A program made the position numbers and the translations under genes. Positions 17,862-27,967 of a DNA stretch of 35,575 bases are shown in pieces. The notes under the pieces were generated by a model. It did not search any database. It saw only the letters and a program-made list of their open reading frames with translations, and was not told where the DNA came from. The stretch comes from Sulfurovum sp. (GTDB taxonomy: Bacteria; Campylobacterota; Campylobacteria; Campylobacterales; Sulfurovaceae): positions 1 to 35,575 of the forward strand of contig JAQVHV010000008.1 in the NCBI GenBank assembly GCA_028696055.1. Reading direction: 5' to 3'. The first letter of the stretch is position 1. Each line of letters starts with the position of its first letter.

Positions 17862-20795
17862 GTGGATCCAGTTACCGAGATACTCTCCGACAAGAAAAAA
17901 CTCCTTACCGAGGTCTATTTTGATCTGCAGCGCTACTTTGAAGAGAAGTACGGCAAAGATGCCCTGGTGCTGATGGAGATCGGCACCTTCTTTGAGATCT
18001 ACGAGGTCAACAACGATACGCTGAAGATCGGGAAGGCCAAAGAGATCGCCGAACTGCTCAATATCCAGCTGACCCGAAAAAGCAAGGCGATCCTCGAGAA
18101 CTCGGTCAGCAACCCCCTCCTCGCAGGTGTCCCCGCAGTTTCGCTCGACCGCTACCTCTCACGCCTGATCGCCACCAAAAAGTACACGATCATTGTCGTC
18201 AAACAGAAGGGCGAGATGCCCCATGTCAAACGCTACGTCTCCAACATCATCTCTCCGGGCACCAACTTCGAGTATCTCAGCGAACCCACCGAGAACAACA
18301 TCGTCTCCCTTCTGATCGACGAGAACGCGGGGATCTACTCGGTGGGCTATGCCGCGATCGATGTGAGCACCGGGAAGACCATCGCCAACGAGATCCACTC
18401 TACCCGCGACGACAAGACCTATGCCCTCGACGAGGCTTTCAACCTGCTGCAGACCTATACCACCTCCGAGGTGATCATCACGCTCGAGAACAGGGAGATC
18501 GACAAAGAGTGGCTGCTGCACTACCTGGAGCTGAGCACGCTGCACCATACGCTCAATAGCAAACGCTTCAAAGTCACGTTCCAGAACGAGCTCTTTGCCC
18601 GTGTTTTCGGGATCAACTCCTTTCTGAGCGCCATCGAGTACCTGGACCTGGAGCGGCACCCCTACACGACGGAGGCGCTGGCGATCCTGATCGACTTCAT
18701 TATCGAGCATGACGAGAGTATTATCGAGAAGATGAACAAACCCCAGTTCCTCGGGTCCAACCGCTATATGTATATCGGCAACAACGCCATGGAGCAGCTC
18801 TCGGTCATCTCGCGCGACCCCGGGGATGTCACCCTGCTGGACCTGATCGACAAGACCTCCACCGCCTTCGGCAAACGCCTGCTCAAAGAGCGCCTTCTCA
18901 ACCCCATCTGCGACAGGGCGATGCTTGAGGAGCGCTATGACCTCACCGAACAGCTCCTGCCGGGCATCGACCGTTTCGAGACCCATCTCAAGCAGATCTA
19001 TGACCTCGAACGCATCACCCGCCGTATCAAGCTGCGCAAACTCCATCCCGTGGAGCTGACCTACATCGCCATGTCCCTGGAGTCGGTCCTGAAGCTGATC
19101 GATGATGGGCACTCCGAGGGGCTGGAGATCGACGAGAAGCTCTATGACGAAGTCCGTGAGATGGCGACGGTGCTTGAAGAGACCTTCGACCTGGATACCT
19201 GCGCGAAGTTCAGGATCGAACAGATCAATGACAATATCTTCAGAGAGGGTGTCTATCCTGCTATTGACACGATTGTCAAGAGCCAGCAGCAGGAGCTTGA
19301 CAAGATGGATCGGGTCGCGGCACACGTGGAGTCGCTTTTTGAAAGAGAGAAGCTTTTCAACGGTACAACGAGATATACCACGGTCAGCTACCTGGAGAGC
19401 GAAGGGTACTTCCTTAACCTCACCAAAAACCGTTTTATGATGATCGAGAAGGCGCTGAAGGACTCCTTTGTCACGATTGACAACGAGCACCACTTCTTCA
19501 GGGATTTCTCCTACCGCCACCTCAAAAATGCCGTCAAGGTGCAGGCGCCGCTCTTTGAGGAGATCACACGCAGCTATGAGACCTCGCAGGTACAGCTGGT
19601 CTCTCTGGTCAAACAGCGCTATATCGAGAGCCTTGACCTCCTGGAGAACCGCTTTTCGCTCCTGCTTGAGCGGCTCATCGCCTTTATCGCCAATATCGAT
19701 GTGGCGATCTCCAATGCCAAATGCGCCAAGAGCATGAACCTCATCCGCCCGATCATCGAGGAGGGGAACTTCTATGAGGCGGTCGGCCTGCGCCACCCCA
19801 TCATCGAGGCCAATGACGAGCGGGGGATCTATGTCCCCAATGACCTCTTCCTGGGAACCAACAACGGTACGGCCCACAACCACATCACCCTCAACGCAAG
19901 CAACGGCGAAGATGTCCTGGGCATCCTCCTCTACGGGATCAACTCCTCGGGGAAATCCTCGCTGATGAAGAGCATCGGGCTGAGCGTCATCCTGGCGCAG
20001 GCGGGCTTCTTCGTCCCCGCCGTCGAGCTGCGCTTCGGGCTCTACGACAAGCTCTTTACCCGCATCGTCTCCAAGGACAACCTCTACAAGGGTCTCTCAA
20101 CCTTCAGTGTCGAGATGATGGAGCTCAAAAACATCTTCAACCGCGCCAATGCCCGCTCGCTGATCCTGGGCGATGAGATCTCCCAGGGGACAGAGACCGA
20201 GTCGGCGCTGGCGATCGTCTCGGCATCGATCCTCAGACTGATCTCCCTGGGTTCGACCTTTATCTTCGCCACCCACCTGCACCAGCTCGGAGAGATCCCC
20301 AACCTCCGGGGGCTCAAACACCTGATCTTTCTGCACCTGGGTATCCAGTACGATGACGAGCAAGACCGGCTGATCTACAACCGTGTGCTGCAGCTGGGGA
20401 TGGGCGACAGCCTTTATGGCCTGGAGTTTGCCAAATCCCTCCATATGGACAAAGAGTTCCTCAAAACCGCGCAGGAGATCAGGGAGAACCTGAACCATTC
20501 ACAGAGCGATATCAAACGCCTCAGCCGCCAGAAGCGCAGCAAGTACAACAAGGATCTCTACCTGGGCAAATGCGCCCTCTGCGATGCCCCGGTAGAAGAT
20601 GTCCACCATATCGCGGAGCAGAAAGAGGCGAATGAGACCGGCCACATCGACCACTTCCACAAGAACCACAAGTACAATCTCATCCCGCTCTGCAAAAAGC
20701 ACCACCAGATGGTCCATGAAGGGAAGATCATGATCTCGGGGTTTGTGATGACCGATGAGGGGCTGAAGCTGCATTATGAAATTAGAAATTCGTGA
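17862..20795 (+). CDS. MutS family ATPase, MutS7-like, with C-terminal HNH-like zinc domain
   Basis: N-terminal [41 protein letters not shown] Walker [21 protein letters not shown] Walker B; C-terminal [20 protein letters not shown]...[19 protein letters not shown] start. Confidence 0.9.
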   Translation: MDPVTEILSDKKKLLTEVYFDLQRYFEEKYGKDALVLMEIGTFFEIYEVNNDTLKIGKAKEIAELLNIQLTRKSKAILENSVSNPLLAGVPAVSLDRYLSRLIATKKYTIIVVKQKGEMPHVKRYVSNIISPGTNFEYLSEPTENNIVSLLIDENAGIYSVGYAAIDVSTGKTIANEIHSTRDDKTYALDEAFNLLQTYTTSEVIITLENREIDKEWLLHYLELSTLHHTLNSKRFKVTFQNELFARVFGINSFLSAIEYLDLERHPYTTEALAILIDFIIEHDESIIEKMNKPQFLGSNRYMYIGNNAMEQLSVISRDPGDVTLLDLIDKTSTAFGKRLLKERLLNPICDRAMLEERYDLTEQLLPGIDRFETHLKQIYDLERITRRIKLRKLHPVELTYIAMSLESVLKLIDDGHSEGLEIDEKLYDEVREMATVLEETFDLDTCAKFRIEQINDNIFREGVYPAIDTIVKSQQQELDKMDRVAAHVESLFEREKLFNGTTRYTTVSYLESEGYFLNLTKNRFMMIEKALKDSFVTIDNEHHFFRDFSYRHLKNAVKVQAPLFEEITRSYETSQVQLVSLVKQRYIESLDLLENRFSLLLERLIAFIANIDVAISNAKCAKSMNLIRPIIEEGNFYEAVGLRHPIIEANDERGIYVPNDLFLGTNNGTAHNHITLNASNGEDVLGILLYGINSSGKSSLMKSIGLSVILAQAGFFVPAVELRFGLYDKLFTRIVSKDNLYKGLSTFSVEMMELKNIFNRANARSLILGDEISQGTETESALAIVSASILRLISLGSTFIFATHLHQLGEIPNLRGLKHLIFLHLGIQYDDEQDRLIYNRVLQLGMGDSLYGLEFAKSLHMDKEFLKTAQEIRENLNHSQSDIKRLSRQKRSKYNKDLYLGKCALCDAPVEDVHHIAEQKEANETGHIDHFHKNHKYNLIPLCKKHHQMVHEGKIMISGFVMTDEGLKLHYEIRNS

Positions 20796-20832
20796 TTCGT
20801 GATTCGTGATTTGTGATTTGTGCACCCCAAGG
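20784..20832 (-). repeat. right member of the mutS7-flanking inverted repeat
   Basis: Reverse complement of 17688..17738 with a 2-nt indel and one substitution; overlaps the mutS7 stop codon. Confidence 0.85.
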
Positions 20833-20941
20833 ATGAGACCCGTTAAGCAAACGACAACAGTTTGTCGTTTGTAGGGTCGGAACCTGAAGTGATGTGCAGA
20901 ATGCGCCACGGAAGGCAGAGAAGTGAAACGAAACCCTGCGG
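20832..20941 (-). repeat. covarying two-hairpin element, copy C
   Basis: GATGAGACCCGTTAAG-[CAAACGACAA cagt TTGTCGTTTG]-TAGGGTCGGAACCTGAAGTGATGTGCAGAATGCGCCACGGAAGGCAGAGAAGTGAAACGAAACCCTGCG. Confidence 0.75.
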
Positions 20942-20954
20942 GCATTTGTGATTT

Positions 20955-20980
20955 GTAGGGTGGGTTTACCAACCCACGCT
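20955..20980 (+). repeat. GTAG-headed REP-like hairpin (GTAGGGTGGGTTTACCAACCCACGCT)
   Basis: Read directly; family of 21041. Confidence 0.7.
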
Positions 20981-21040
20981 GCGGGCAGGGTTGTACGGAG
21001 ATAACAAACGTAATACAGAGACCACATTTTGGCAGGTTCC

Positions 21041-21064
21041 GGTGGGTTGGTAAACCCACCCTAC
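21041..21064 (-). repeat. GTAG-headed REP-like hairpin (GGTGGGTTGGTAAACCCACCCTAC)
   Basis: Read directly. Confidence 0.75.
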
Positions 21065-21415
21065 GCGATCCATTTAACCTCATTTTATTCGCATTCCCAC
21101 GAAAATCATGGGAACGAAAAAAAATAGGCACTAATAAAATATCTTTTACCACTGGTATATTTCAATAAAGAGGGGAATCAATTTTTAGCGACAGCCGTTT
21201 GTGCTTTTTTCTTTTGGGTTCGTTTTCTTTTTTTGCGCATGAAAAAAAAGAAAAGGAATGAAAAACCCACAAACTTTATTTGGTTCCCACGTTGCACGTG
21301 GTAACCCATACACTGATACAATAGACCAAAGTTTACTGCTTCACAACACTCACCCATGCATCCCCACGAAAATCATGGGAACGAAAAAAATGAACATGCA
21401 ATCTCAACGAAAGTG

Positions 21416-21440
21416 TCGGGGTGTGGACACCCCGACCTAC
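21416..21440 (-). repeat. GTAG-headed REP-like hairpin (TCGGGGTGTGGACACCCCGACCTAC)
   Basis: Read directly. Confidence 0.75.
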
Positions 21441-21492
21441 ACATCCCTACTATCTACTATCTAAACAAGGGCTTACCAGCCCTTGTTGTAAA

Positions 21493-22041
21493 TTACTTCT
21501 TCACCGGAGTGACGTACATATTGATATAGCGCCCTTCCTGGTGTGCGTCTTTTTCCAGTACCGCGATATCTTCGAGCATCGGCCAAACGCGCTGGAGCAC
21601 TTCGATTCCCCACTCGGGGTGTGCCATCTCGCGTCCTTTGAGGAAGACTCTGAGTTTTACATGCTTTCCACTTTCCAGGAACTCTCTGGCATGTTTCACT
21701 TTGAAGTTGATGTCATTCTCGGCGATCTTGCAGGAGAACTTCACCTCTTTGACTTCAACCTTCTTCTGGTTTTTACGTGCCTCTTTCTTCTTCTTTTCAA
21801 GCTCGTATTTGTGTTTGCCGTAGTCCATGACTTTTGCAACAGGGGGTTTTGCATCCGGTGACATCAGTACGAGATCAAGTCCCTTCGCCTCTGCGATCTG
21901 GAGTGCTTCGACTTTCGTAATGATACCGAACTGCTCTCCATCTTCCCCAACCACTCTCAGTTCCGCTGCTCTAATAGCATCGTTCATGATCGTGTCATCA
22001 GCCTTTTTTCTTCCCCTGTTTTTGTCGGTTTGTCTACTCAA
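21493..22041 (-). CDS. infC: translation initiation factor IF-3
   Basis: DAIRAAELRVVGEDGEQFGIITKVEALQIAEAKGLDLVLMSPDAKPPVAKVMDYGKHKYE. Confidence 0.97.
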   Translation of the reverse strand: MSRQTDKNRGRKKADDTIMNDAIRAAELRVVGEDGEQFGIITKVEALQIAEAKGLDLVLMSPDAKPPVAKVMDYGKHKYELEKKKKEARKNQKKVEVKEVKFSCKIAENDINFKVKHAREFLESGKHVKLRVFLKGREMAHPEWGIEVLQRVWPMLEDIAVLEKDAHQEGRYINMYVTPVKK

Positions 22042-23852
22042 ATTTTACCTTTTTGTAATTCTTGTCTTAATTCTACCATAAATTCGTCTTGTGTAAGATT
22101 ATACTGTTCTCTGGTTCTTCTGTTGCGGATCGCTACCGATCGGTTCGCCACCTCTTCGTCTCCGATGATCGCAACATACGGCACTCTCTGCTTCTCCGCG
22201 GTACGGATACGTTTGTTCAGCGAGTCGTTTTTGTCATACACCTCCGCATCGATCCCTTCAACCATCAGCGCTTTCTTAAGCGTGTTCGCATAGGCGGCAT
22301 GGTTTTCCGCGATCGGCACGAAGATCACCTGTGTCGGAGCGATAAAGAACGGGAACTCTCCGGCGAAGTGCTCTGTCAGGATCGCGATAAAGCGCTCGAA
22401 GGATCCGAGGATCGCCCTGTGCAGCATCACCGGCTGTTTGCGTGTGTTGTCCTCTGCCACATACTCCACCTCGAAACGCTGGGGGAGGTTGAAGTCGACC
22501 TGGATCGTACCGCACTGCCATTTACGCCCGAGCGCATCGGTGATCTTCACGTCGATCTTCGGCCCGTAGAAGGCACCGCCGCCCTCGTCGATCGTGTACG
22601 GCAGGTTGTTCTCCGTGAGTGCATCTTTGAGCCCCTGTGTCGCCAGCTCCCATACCGCATCCTCGCCGATCGCCTTCTCAGGCTTCGTCGCGACCTCCAT
22701 CGTATACTCAAACCCGAAGAGCTGCATCACGCTGTCGACGAACTCCACGACCTCGATCACCTCTCCCGCGATCTGCTCAGGGGTACAGAAGATGTGCGCA
22801 TCATCCTGGGTGAACTCTCTTACACGGAGCAGCCCGTGGAGTACGCCTGACTTCTCATGTCTGTGCACCACCCCATACTCATAGAAACGCAGCGGCAGGT
22901 CACGGTAGCTCTTCTGTGTCTGTTTGAAGATCTGGATATGGCCGATACAGTTCATCGGTTTTATCCCGTACTCCTGCTCATCGATCTCTGTGAGGTACAT
23001 GTTTTCGCCGTAGCAGGCATAGTGCCCCGAGGTTCTCCACATATCCGACTTGAGGATCTCCGGCCCGCGTACAGGCTCATACCCTCTTACGCGGTGCGCT
23101 TTGTGAAGGATCTCTTCGAGCTTCGCACGGAGCTTTGCCCCTTTGGGCATCCAGAACGGCAGCCCCGATCCTGCCGATTCGTTGAACATAAAGAGCTCCA
23201 TCTCCGCACCGATCTTGCGGTGGTCGCGCTTCTTTGCCTCTTCGAGCATATCCATGTGCGCTTTGAGCGACTCCTTGTCCGCAAAGGCGATCCCGTAGAT
23301 ACGTGTCAGCATCTCCGCTTTCTCGTCCCCGCCCAGGTAGGCACCCGCCACACGGGTGAGCTTGAAGTTGTTCAGGAACCGCAACGCCGGCACGTGAGGC
23401 CCGCGGCAGAGGTCTTCGAACTCTCCCTGCTTGTAGATCGAAAGGGTATCATCCTCGATCCTGCTCATCACCGCCTGCTTGAGGTCGTCATGCGCGAACT
23501 TTTTCATCGCTTCGTCTTTGCTGATCTCGTACTTTTCGATCCTGTACTTCTTCTTGATGAGCTCTTTCATCTTCTTTTCGATCGTTTTGAGGTCCTCTTC
23601 GCCGATCTTCTCATCCACTCTGAAGTCATAGTAGAATCCCTCATCCACGACCGGTCCTACAAAGAACTGGGAGTTGGGATAAAGTTCGGTGATCGCCTGC
23701 GCCATCAGGTGTGCGGTCGAGTGGCGGATGATCTCCAGTGCCTGCTCGCTGTTGTCATACTCGATCGGTGTCAATCCCGCCGTATCCACAGCGCTCTGCG
23801 TATCGATGATGTTGTTGTCCTTATCCAGATATCCGATAATGTTTTCGCTCAA
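22038..23852 (-). CDS. thrS: threonine--tRNA ligase
   Basis: RHSTAHLMAQAITELYPNSQFFVGPVVDEGFYYDF; MNCIGHIQIFKQTQKSYRDLPLRFYEYGVVHRHEKSGVLHGLLRVREFTQDDAHIFC. Confidence 0.98.
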   Translation of the reverse strand: MSENIIGYLDKDNNIIDTQSAVDTAGLTPIEYDNSEQALEIIRHSTAHLMAQAITELYPNSQFFVGPVVDEGFYYDFRVDEKIGEEDLKTIEKKMKELIKKKYRIEKYEISKDEAMKKFAHDDLKQAVMSRIEDDTLSIYKQGEFEDLCRGPHVPALRFLNNFKLTRVAGAYLGGDEKAEMLTRIYGIAFADKESLKAHMDMLEEAKKRDHRKIGAEMELFMFNESAGSGLPFWMPKGAKLRAKLEEILHKAHRVRGYEPVRGPEILKSDMWRTSGHYACYGENMYLTEIDEQEYGIKPMNCIGHIQIFKQTQKSYRDLPLRFYEYGVVHRHEKSGVLHGLLRVREFTQDDAHIFCTPEQIAGEVIEVVEFVDSVMQLFGFEYTMEVATKPEKAIGEDAVWELATQGLKDALTENNLPYTIDEGGGAFYGPKIDVKITDALGRKWQCGTIQVDFNLPQRFEVEYVAEDNTRKQPVMLHRAILGSFERFIAILTEHFAGEFPFFIAPTQVIFVPIAENHAAYANTLKKALMVEGIDAEVYDKNDSLNKRIRTAEKQRVPYVAIIGDEEVANRSVAIRNRRTREQYNLTQDEFMVELRQELQKGKI

Positions 23853-23940
23853 AATATACCCTTCACTATAGTATGAAATACGTCATTACGTTAAAAATGG
23901 GCTAATTATAGCCAAAATTCTCTCAAAGCCTCTGAAGCCT

Positions 23941-25011
23941 TTAGTTTGAGATGCTTTTTTGCGCTTCGGTGAGCTCCGCATAGAACACATGGAACCTGTC
24001 GGGACTCTTCTTGGCGATATACATCGCCTCGTCCGCAAACTTGCTCAGCATCATCTCCGAACGGTGGTCGTCAGGGAAGGTGCTGATACCGATGCTCAGT
24101 TCTATCGGTACCGTGATCCCCTCCACCTCGAACTTTCCGATCACTTCCTGCTCCAGCTTCTCGACAAATTTGGGCAAAAATACCTTTTTTCGGTGCGTGA
24201 TAATGGCGAACTCATCCCCTCCCAGTCTCGCGAAGAAATCCTCTTCCCCCAGATAGTTCGTCACTCTTCTGACCGCCTCTTTGAGCACCTCATCCCCGAT
24301 ATGGTGACCGTACGTATCGTTGATCACCTTGAACTTGTTGAGATCGATGAACATCAGCGCGAAGAACTCCCGGCGCTTGATCGCGTTCCGCATCTCCTCT
24401 TTATAGACCTTTCTGTTTGCCACACCGGTCAACTCGTCGTGTCTTGCGTCCTTTGCAGTGGAGTGCAGCACCTCGGTCAGCTCCATATGTTTCTCATGCA
24501 TACGGACGATATACTTCAGGTAGAAGAGCGGAACCAGGAAGGTAGTCATCGCAAAGGCGATCAGGATATCGTAGTGCCCTCTCCAGTAGGGCGAGTAGAG
24601 CAGCAGTGTCACCCAGGAGAGCGCGGCCCCGATAATGCTGGTATAGAAGTACCCGATACCGAAGCTTGCGCCCGAGAGCATCACCAGCCAGACATAAAAG
24701 GGCAGAAAGTAGATCCCGTACTGCTCAAACAGCATTACCAGCAGTGTCAGTACCGTCACATCCAGCAGCACCACGATGCTCTTTCTCGCCACCACTGCAC
24801 GCTGCGGGAAACGTACCAAAAAGGCGTAATGCAGCAGAGAGAAGAGAAACAGCCCTCCCAGCATCACGCTGATCATCAGCATCTCTTTGACGATCTCGCT
24901 CCCGATCTGCCCGAAGAGCAGGAAACTCAGAAAGGTCAGTATCCCTATGACCGCCAGCCTCGTCCCCGCATACCGCTTCTCTACCTGATAATAGATATTT
25001 TTTGTGAACAC
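23941..25011 (-). CDS. membrane-anchored diguanylate cyclase (GGDEF)
   Basis: Multiple N-terminal TM segments; RLGGDEFAIITHRK; DELTGVANRKVYKEEM. Confidence 0.93.
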   Translation of the reverse strand: MFTKNIYYQVEKRYAGTRLAVIGILTFLSFLLFGQIGSEIVKEMLMISVMLGGLFLFSLLHYAFLVRFPQRAVVARKSIVVLLDVTVLTLLVMLFEQYGIYFLPFYVWLVMLSGASFGIGYFYTSIIGAALSWVTLLLYSPYWRGHYDILIAFAMTTFLVPLFYLKYIVRMHEKHMELTEVLHSTAKDARHDELTGVANRKVYKEEMRNAIKRREFFALMFIDLNKFKVINDTYGHHIGDEVLKEAVRRVTNYLGEEDFFARLGGDEFAIITHRKKVFLPKFVEKLEQEVIGKFEVEGITVPIELSIGISTFPDDHRSEMMLSKFADEAMYIAKKSPDRFHVFYAELTEAQKSISN

Positions 25012-25065
25012 CTCTGCTCCTGCGCTCGAAATAATCTCTGATCTTCTATTATACCACAGCCCATT

Positions 25066-25182
25066 GATAGTGAATAGTGAATAGTGAATAGTGAATAGTG
25101 AATAGTGAATAGTGATTAGTGATTAGTGGTTAGTGATTAGTGATTAGTGATTAGTGATTAGTGGTTAGTGGTTAGTAGTAGA
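25066..25182. repeat. period-7 tandem array (GTGAATA/GTGATTA/GTGGTTA)
   Basis: Read directly. Confidence 0.95.
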
Positions 25183-25315
25183 TGAGAAGCGTGAAGCAAA
25201 GTCAAACTGCTTTCTCACAGAGAGTGTGAGCACAAGGACATTTGTAGCTTCGGAACCTGAAGTGTTGTACAGAATGTACCACGGAAGGCAGAGAAGTGAA
25301 ACGAAACCCTACGTG
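25181..25315 (-). repeat. covarying two-hairpin element, copy F (with extra internal hairpin CTCACA-GAGAG-TGTGAG)
   Basis: GATGAGAAGCGTGAAG...TAGCTTCGGAACCTGAAGTGTTGTACAGAATGTACCACGGAAGGCAGAGAAGTGAAACGAAACCCTACG. Confidence 0.7.
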
Positions 25316-25470
25316 TATCCGGGGATCTACAAGTTTGGACTCAAATTCAATAATTATTTTACATACTTTTTTAGTTTGCAAATTTAAGTGGTATTTCCCT
25401 CTTCATTTTTTTAGAAAAGTAAGCGCCCTGACCGAAGGGAGGAAGTGCCCTTGGGGTGCAAAAAAGTTTG

Positions 25471-25554
25471 CCTACATGGCTACACTGCGTTACGACCATT
25501 TCGGTTCCGAACCTATAAAAGCAAAGCAGTTTGCTTTTATATAACGGTTCTCAC
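25471..25554 (+). repeat. covarying element, copy D
   Basis: CTACATGGCTACACTGCGTTACGACCATTTCGGTTCCGAACC-[TATAAAAGCAAA gcag TTTGCTTTTATA]-ACGGTTCTCACC. Confidence 0.75.
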
Positions 25555-25700
25555 CTCTCGAAACGCTTCGCTTATCTGGCACTTGCCCTGAGTGAAAGGA
25601 AGAAATGCCCTTGGGGTGAAATGCCGATACCCCTGTCGCTAAAGCGTAAGTGGGGTGCAAGGTCGTTCGGGTGACAGGTTTTTATTTCAAAGATATCCCT

Positions 25701-25726
25701 GGGCGGACACAACGATCCGCCCCTAC
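25701..25726 (-). repeat. GTAG-headed REP-like hairpin (GGGCGGACACAACGATCCGCCCCTAC)
   Basis: Read directly. Confidence 0.75.
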
Positions 25727-25765
25727 AAAATCACGAATCACGAATCACCAATCACCATCCAAGCC

Positions 25766-27562
25766 TCAGGCAAACTCCCTGGTCTGTTTCTCCCAGGAGG
25801 AGGCATAGCGCCCACCCAGCTTGAGCAGTTCATGGTGCGTTCCGGACTCGACGATCTCCCCTTTGTCCATGACGTGTATCACATCGGCATGACGTGCGGT
25901 CGTAAAGCGATGGGTGATGATCAGTGCCGTTTTGCCCTCACACAGAGAGCGGAAACGGCTCAGCCAGTCGATCTCTGCCCACGAATCCAAAGCACTGGTA
26001 GGTTCATCCAGAAGAATGAGCTCGGCATCCCGTATAAAGGCTCTCGCCAGAGCGATACGCTGCCACTCCCCTCCGCTCAGCTCTTCTCCGCCGAACCAGC
26101 GGCCGAGCATCGTCTCATACCCTTCGCTCAAGCGTTGGATAAAATCATCCGAACCCGCGGCCACCGATGCCGAGTGCACGGCCTCACGGTGATCCATCTG
26201 CGAGATACTCCCCAAAGCGATATTTTCATCCGCGCGCATATGGTAGTGTATATGGTTCTGAAACAGTACGGTTATTTTGGCACGCAGCGCCTCGGGGGAG
26301 ATCTGATCAAGCGGCATCCCGCCGAGACGGATCGTTCCGCTATCCGGTTCATAGAAGCGGCAGAGCAGTTTCAAAAGTGTACTTTTGCCGGCACCGTTCG
26401 TTCCGACGATCGCGGTGATCTTCCCGGGAGGGAGGGTAAAAGAGAGATGATTGAGGATCTGATGTCCACTGTGGGGATAGCGGAAACTCACCGCGTCAAA
26501 TTCGATCTCCCACGGGGCGATACTCGGCAATTTTTTACGCGCTTTTCCCTCCGCAGTTTTGATCGACAAAAACTCAAAAAGATTTTCAAGAAAGAGGATG
26601 TTTTTGTAGAGTTCGCTGATATTTCCAAGCATGGTACGCATGATCCGCTGCCCCTGCGTAAAAGCGATATAGAACATACTCAGTTCCCCGACAGTGATCT
26701 CTCCTTTCAGTGTTCCGTAAAAGACCCACCCCATCACCAGGACAAGCACGATAAAACCGAGAAAAAGCCCCATGATTTCTGCAAAAAGTTCTGATCTCAG
26801 GAGTGAGAAGTAGCCGGACCTGACCTGATCTCTAAGCTGCCAGTACCGCTGGGAGAAAAACGCTCCCAGGCCGAACAGCCGCAGCTCTGCAGCGTGTTCG
26901 CTGTCGGTCACCACATAGTCCAGATATCGCAGCTTTCGCTCATTGGCAGTGTGCCGTGTACGCCAGGCATGGAACCTCAGCGTAAAACGCAATGCGACTG
27001 CCAGTGCCGGCAGACTTGCCAGAAGCAGGAGCACAGGCAGCCACCACGCCAGCGGTATGATGATAGCAAGCAATCCGGCCAGGGTAATGCTGTTTTGTGC
27101 AAATGAGCCAAAGTTCTCCAGCAATGCGGTCGGTCTGTTTTGTGCATCTACCTTGGCGCGATAGAGCATATCGTGATAGCGCGGCGTTTCAAAAAATGCC
27201 AACGGCAGGGAGATCGCTTTGGCCTGGATACGCATTTTCACCGCATCCTGCACCTTCTCTGCCTGGATGCTTCGTACCCACTGCAGCAGAGTGGAGGAGA
27301 GCGGCAGCAAGAGCAGCGTGATCCCCAGCACAATGACCGGGGTCGTCAGTACCTCCATGGCCCCGACTCCCTTTCCGGCGGAGCGGGAGATACCGTCAAT
27401 GATCGGCTGAACCAGGTAAACGATCACCACAGGCAGCACACCCCCCAGCACCAGCAAGAGCCCCCAAGCCACCGTCCACCACCGCGATGCCTCCCAGATA
27501 AGCTTGAACGTTTTAGGCAGATACGGCAGCTGTGACCTGAGTTTTTTGATCTTCGCTTTCAT
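25766..27562 (-). CDS. ABC transporter permease/ATP-binding protein (lasso D-type exporter)
   Basis: TAIVGTNGAGKSTLLKLLCRFYEPDSG; LSGGEWQRIALARAFIRDAELILLDEPTSALD; N-terminal TM domain; next to lasso genes. Confidence 0.9.
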   Translation of the reverse strand: MKAKIKKLRSQLPYLPKTFKLIWEASRWWTVAWGLLLVLGGVLPVVIVYLVQPIIDGISRSAGKGVGAMEVLTTPVIVLGITLLLLPLSSTLLQWVRSIQAEKVQDAVKMRIQAKAISLPLAFFETPRYHDMLYRAKVDAQNRPTALLENFGSFAQNSITLAGLLAIIIPLAWWLPVLLLLASLPALAVALRFTLRFHAWRTRHTANERKLRYLDYVVTDSEHAAELRLFGLGAFFSQRYWQLRDQVRSGYFSLLRSELFAEIMGLFLGFIVLVLVMGWVFYGTLKGEITVGELSMFYIAFTQGQRIMRTMLGNISELYKNILFLENLFEFLSIKTAEGKARKKLPSIAPWEIEFDAVSFRYPHSGHQILNHLSFTLPPGKITAIVGTNGAGKSTLLKLLCRFYEPDSGTIRLGGMPLDQISPEALRAKITVLFQNHIHYHMRADENIALGSISQMDHREAVHSASVAAGSDDFIQRLSEGYETMLGRWFGGEELSGGEWQRIALARAFIRDAELILLDEPTSALDSWAEIDWLSRFRSLCEGKTALIITHRFTTARHADVIHVMDKGEIVESGTHHELLKLGGRYASSWEKQTREFA

Positions 27563-27682
27563 CTTCCCCTCCGTTTACTAATCACTAATTAAAAATGCCC
27601 CGTCATCCTCGGGCTAGGACCCGGGGATCCACAACTAGGACAATCGTACCAACCTTAGTCACAGTGAGTACTTACAAGTTCC

Positions 27683-27708
27683 GGGCGGACACAACGATCC
27701 GCCCCTAC
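27683..27708 (-). repeat. GTAG-headed REP-like hairpin (GGGCGGACACAACGATCCGCCCCTAC)
   Basis: Identical core to 25701..25726. Confidence 0.75.
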
Positions 27709-27714
27709 AAATGC

Positions 27715-27826
27715 CCGCAGGGTTTCGTTTCACTTCTCTGCCTTCCGTGGTGCATTCTGCACATCACTTCAGGTTCCGGCCCTATAAACGTGAAACTATT
27801 CACGTTTATTTAACGGGTCTCATCCT
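27715..27826 (+). repeat. covarying two-hairpin element, copy E (reference uninterrupted copy)
   Basis: CGCAGGGTTTCGTTTCACTTCTCTGCCTTCCGTGGTGCATTCTGCACATCACTTCAGGTTCCGGCCCTATAAACGTGAAACTATTCACGTTTATTTAACGGGTCTCATCC. Confidence 0.8.
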
Positions 27827-27885
27827 TAGGGTACACGTTTCACGAATGCCCATAAAAAAGTTCTCACACCTCACGTCATCCCATA

Positions 27886-27967
27886 GATCAAAGTATTGCC
27901 ATGCAATACATACAATAACTCCTCACTCCTAATTCCTCACTCCTCACTAGCAGCCCAGCTGCTCGCC
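27886..27967 (+). repeat. composite repeat copy 2 (GTATTGC-cat-GCAATAC hairpin, CTCCTCA heptamers, AGCAGC-cca-GCTGCT)
   Basis: Shared layout with 34764..34852 and 35041..35127. Confidence 0.7.

Noticed and set aside
18159-19883. 574-aa antisense ORF opposite mutS7
   Set aside because: Long antisense frame from GC-rich codon bias; no recognisable domain, sense frame has clear MutS motifs
22857-25041. Antisense ORFs opposite thrS and the GGDEF gene (22857..23876, 23959..25041)
   Set aside because: Overlap well-supported genes on the other strand and lack domain signatures
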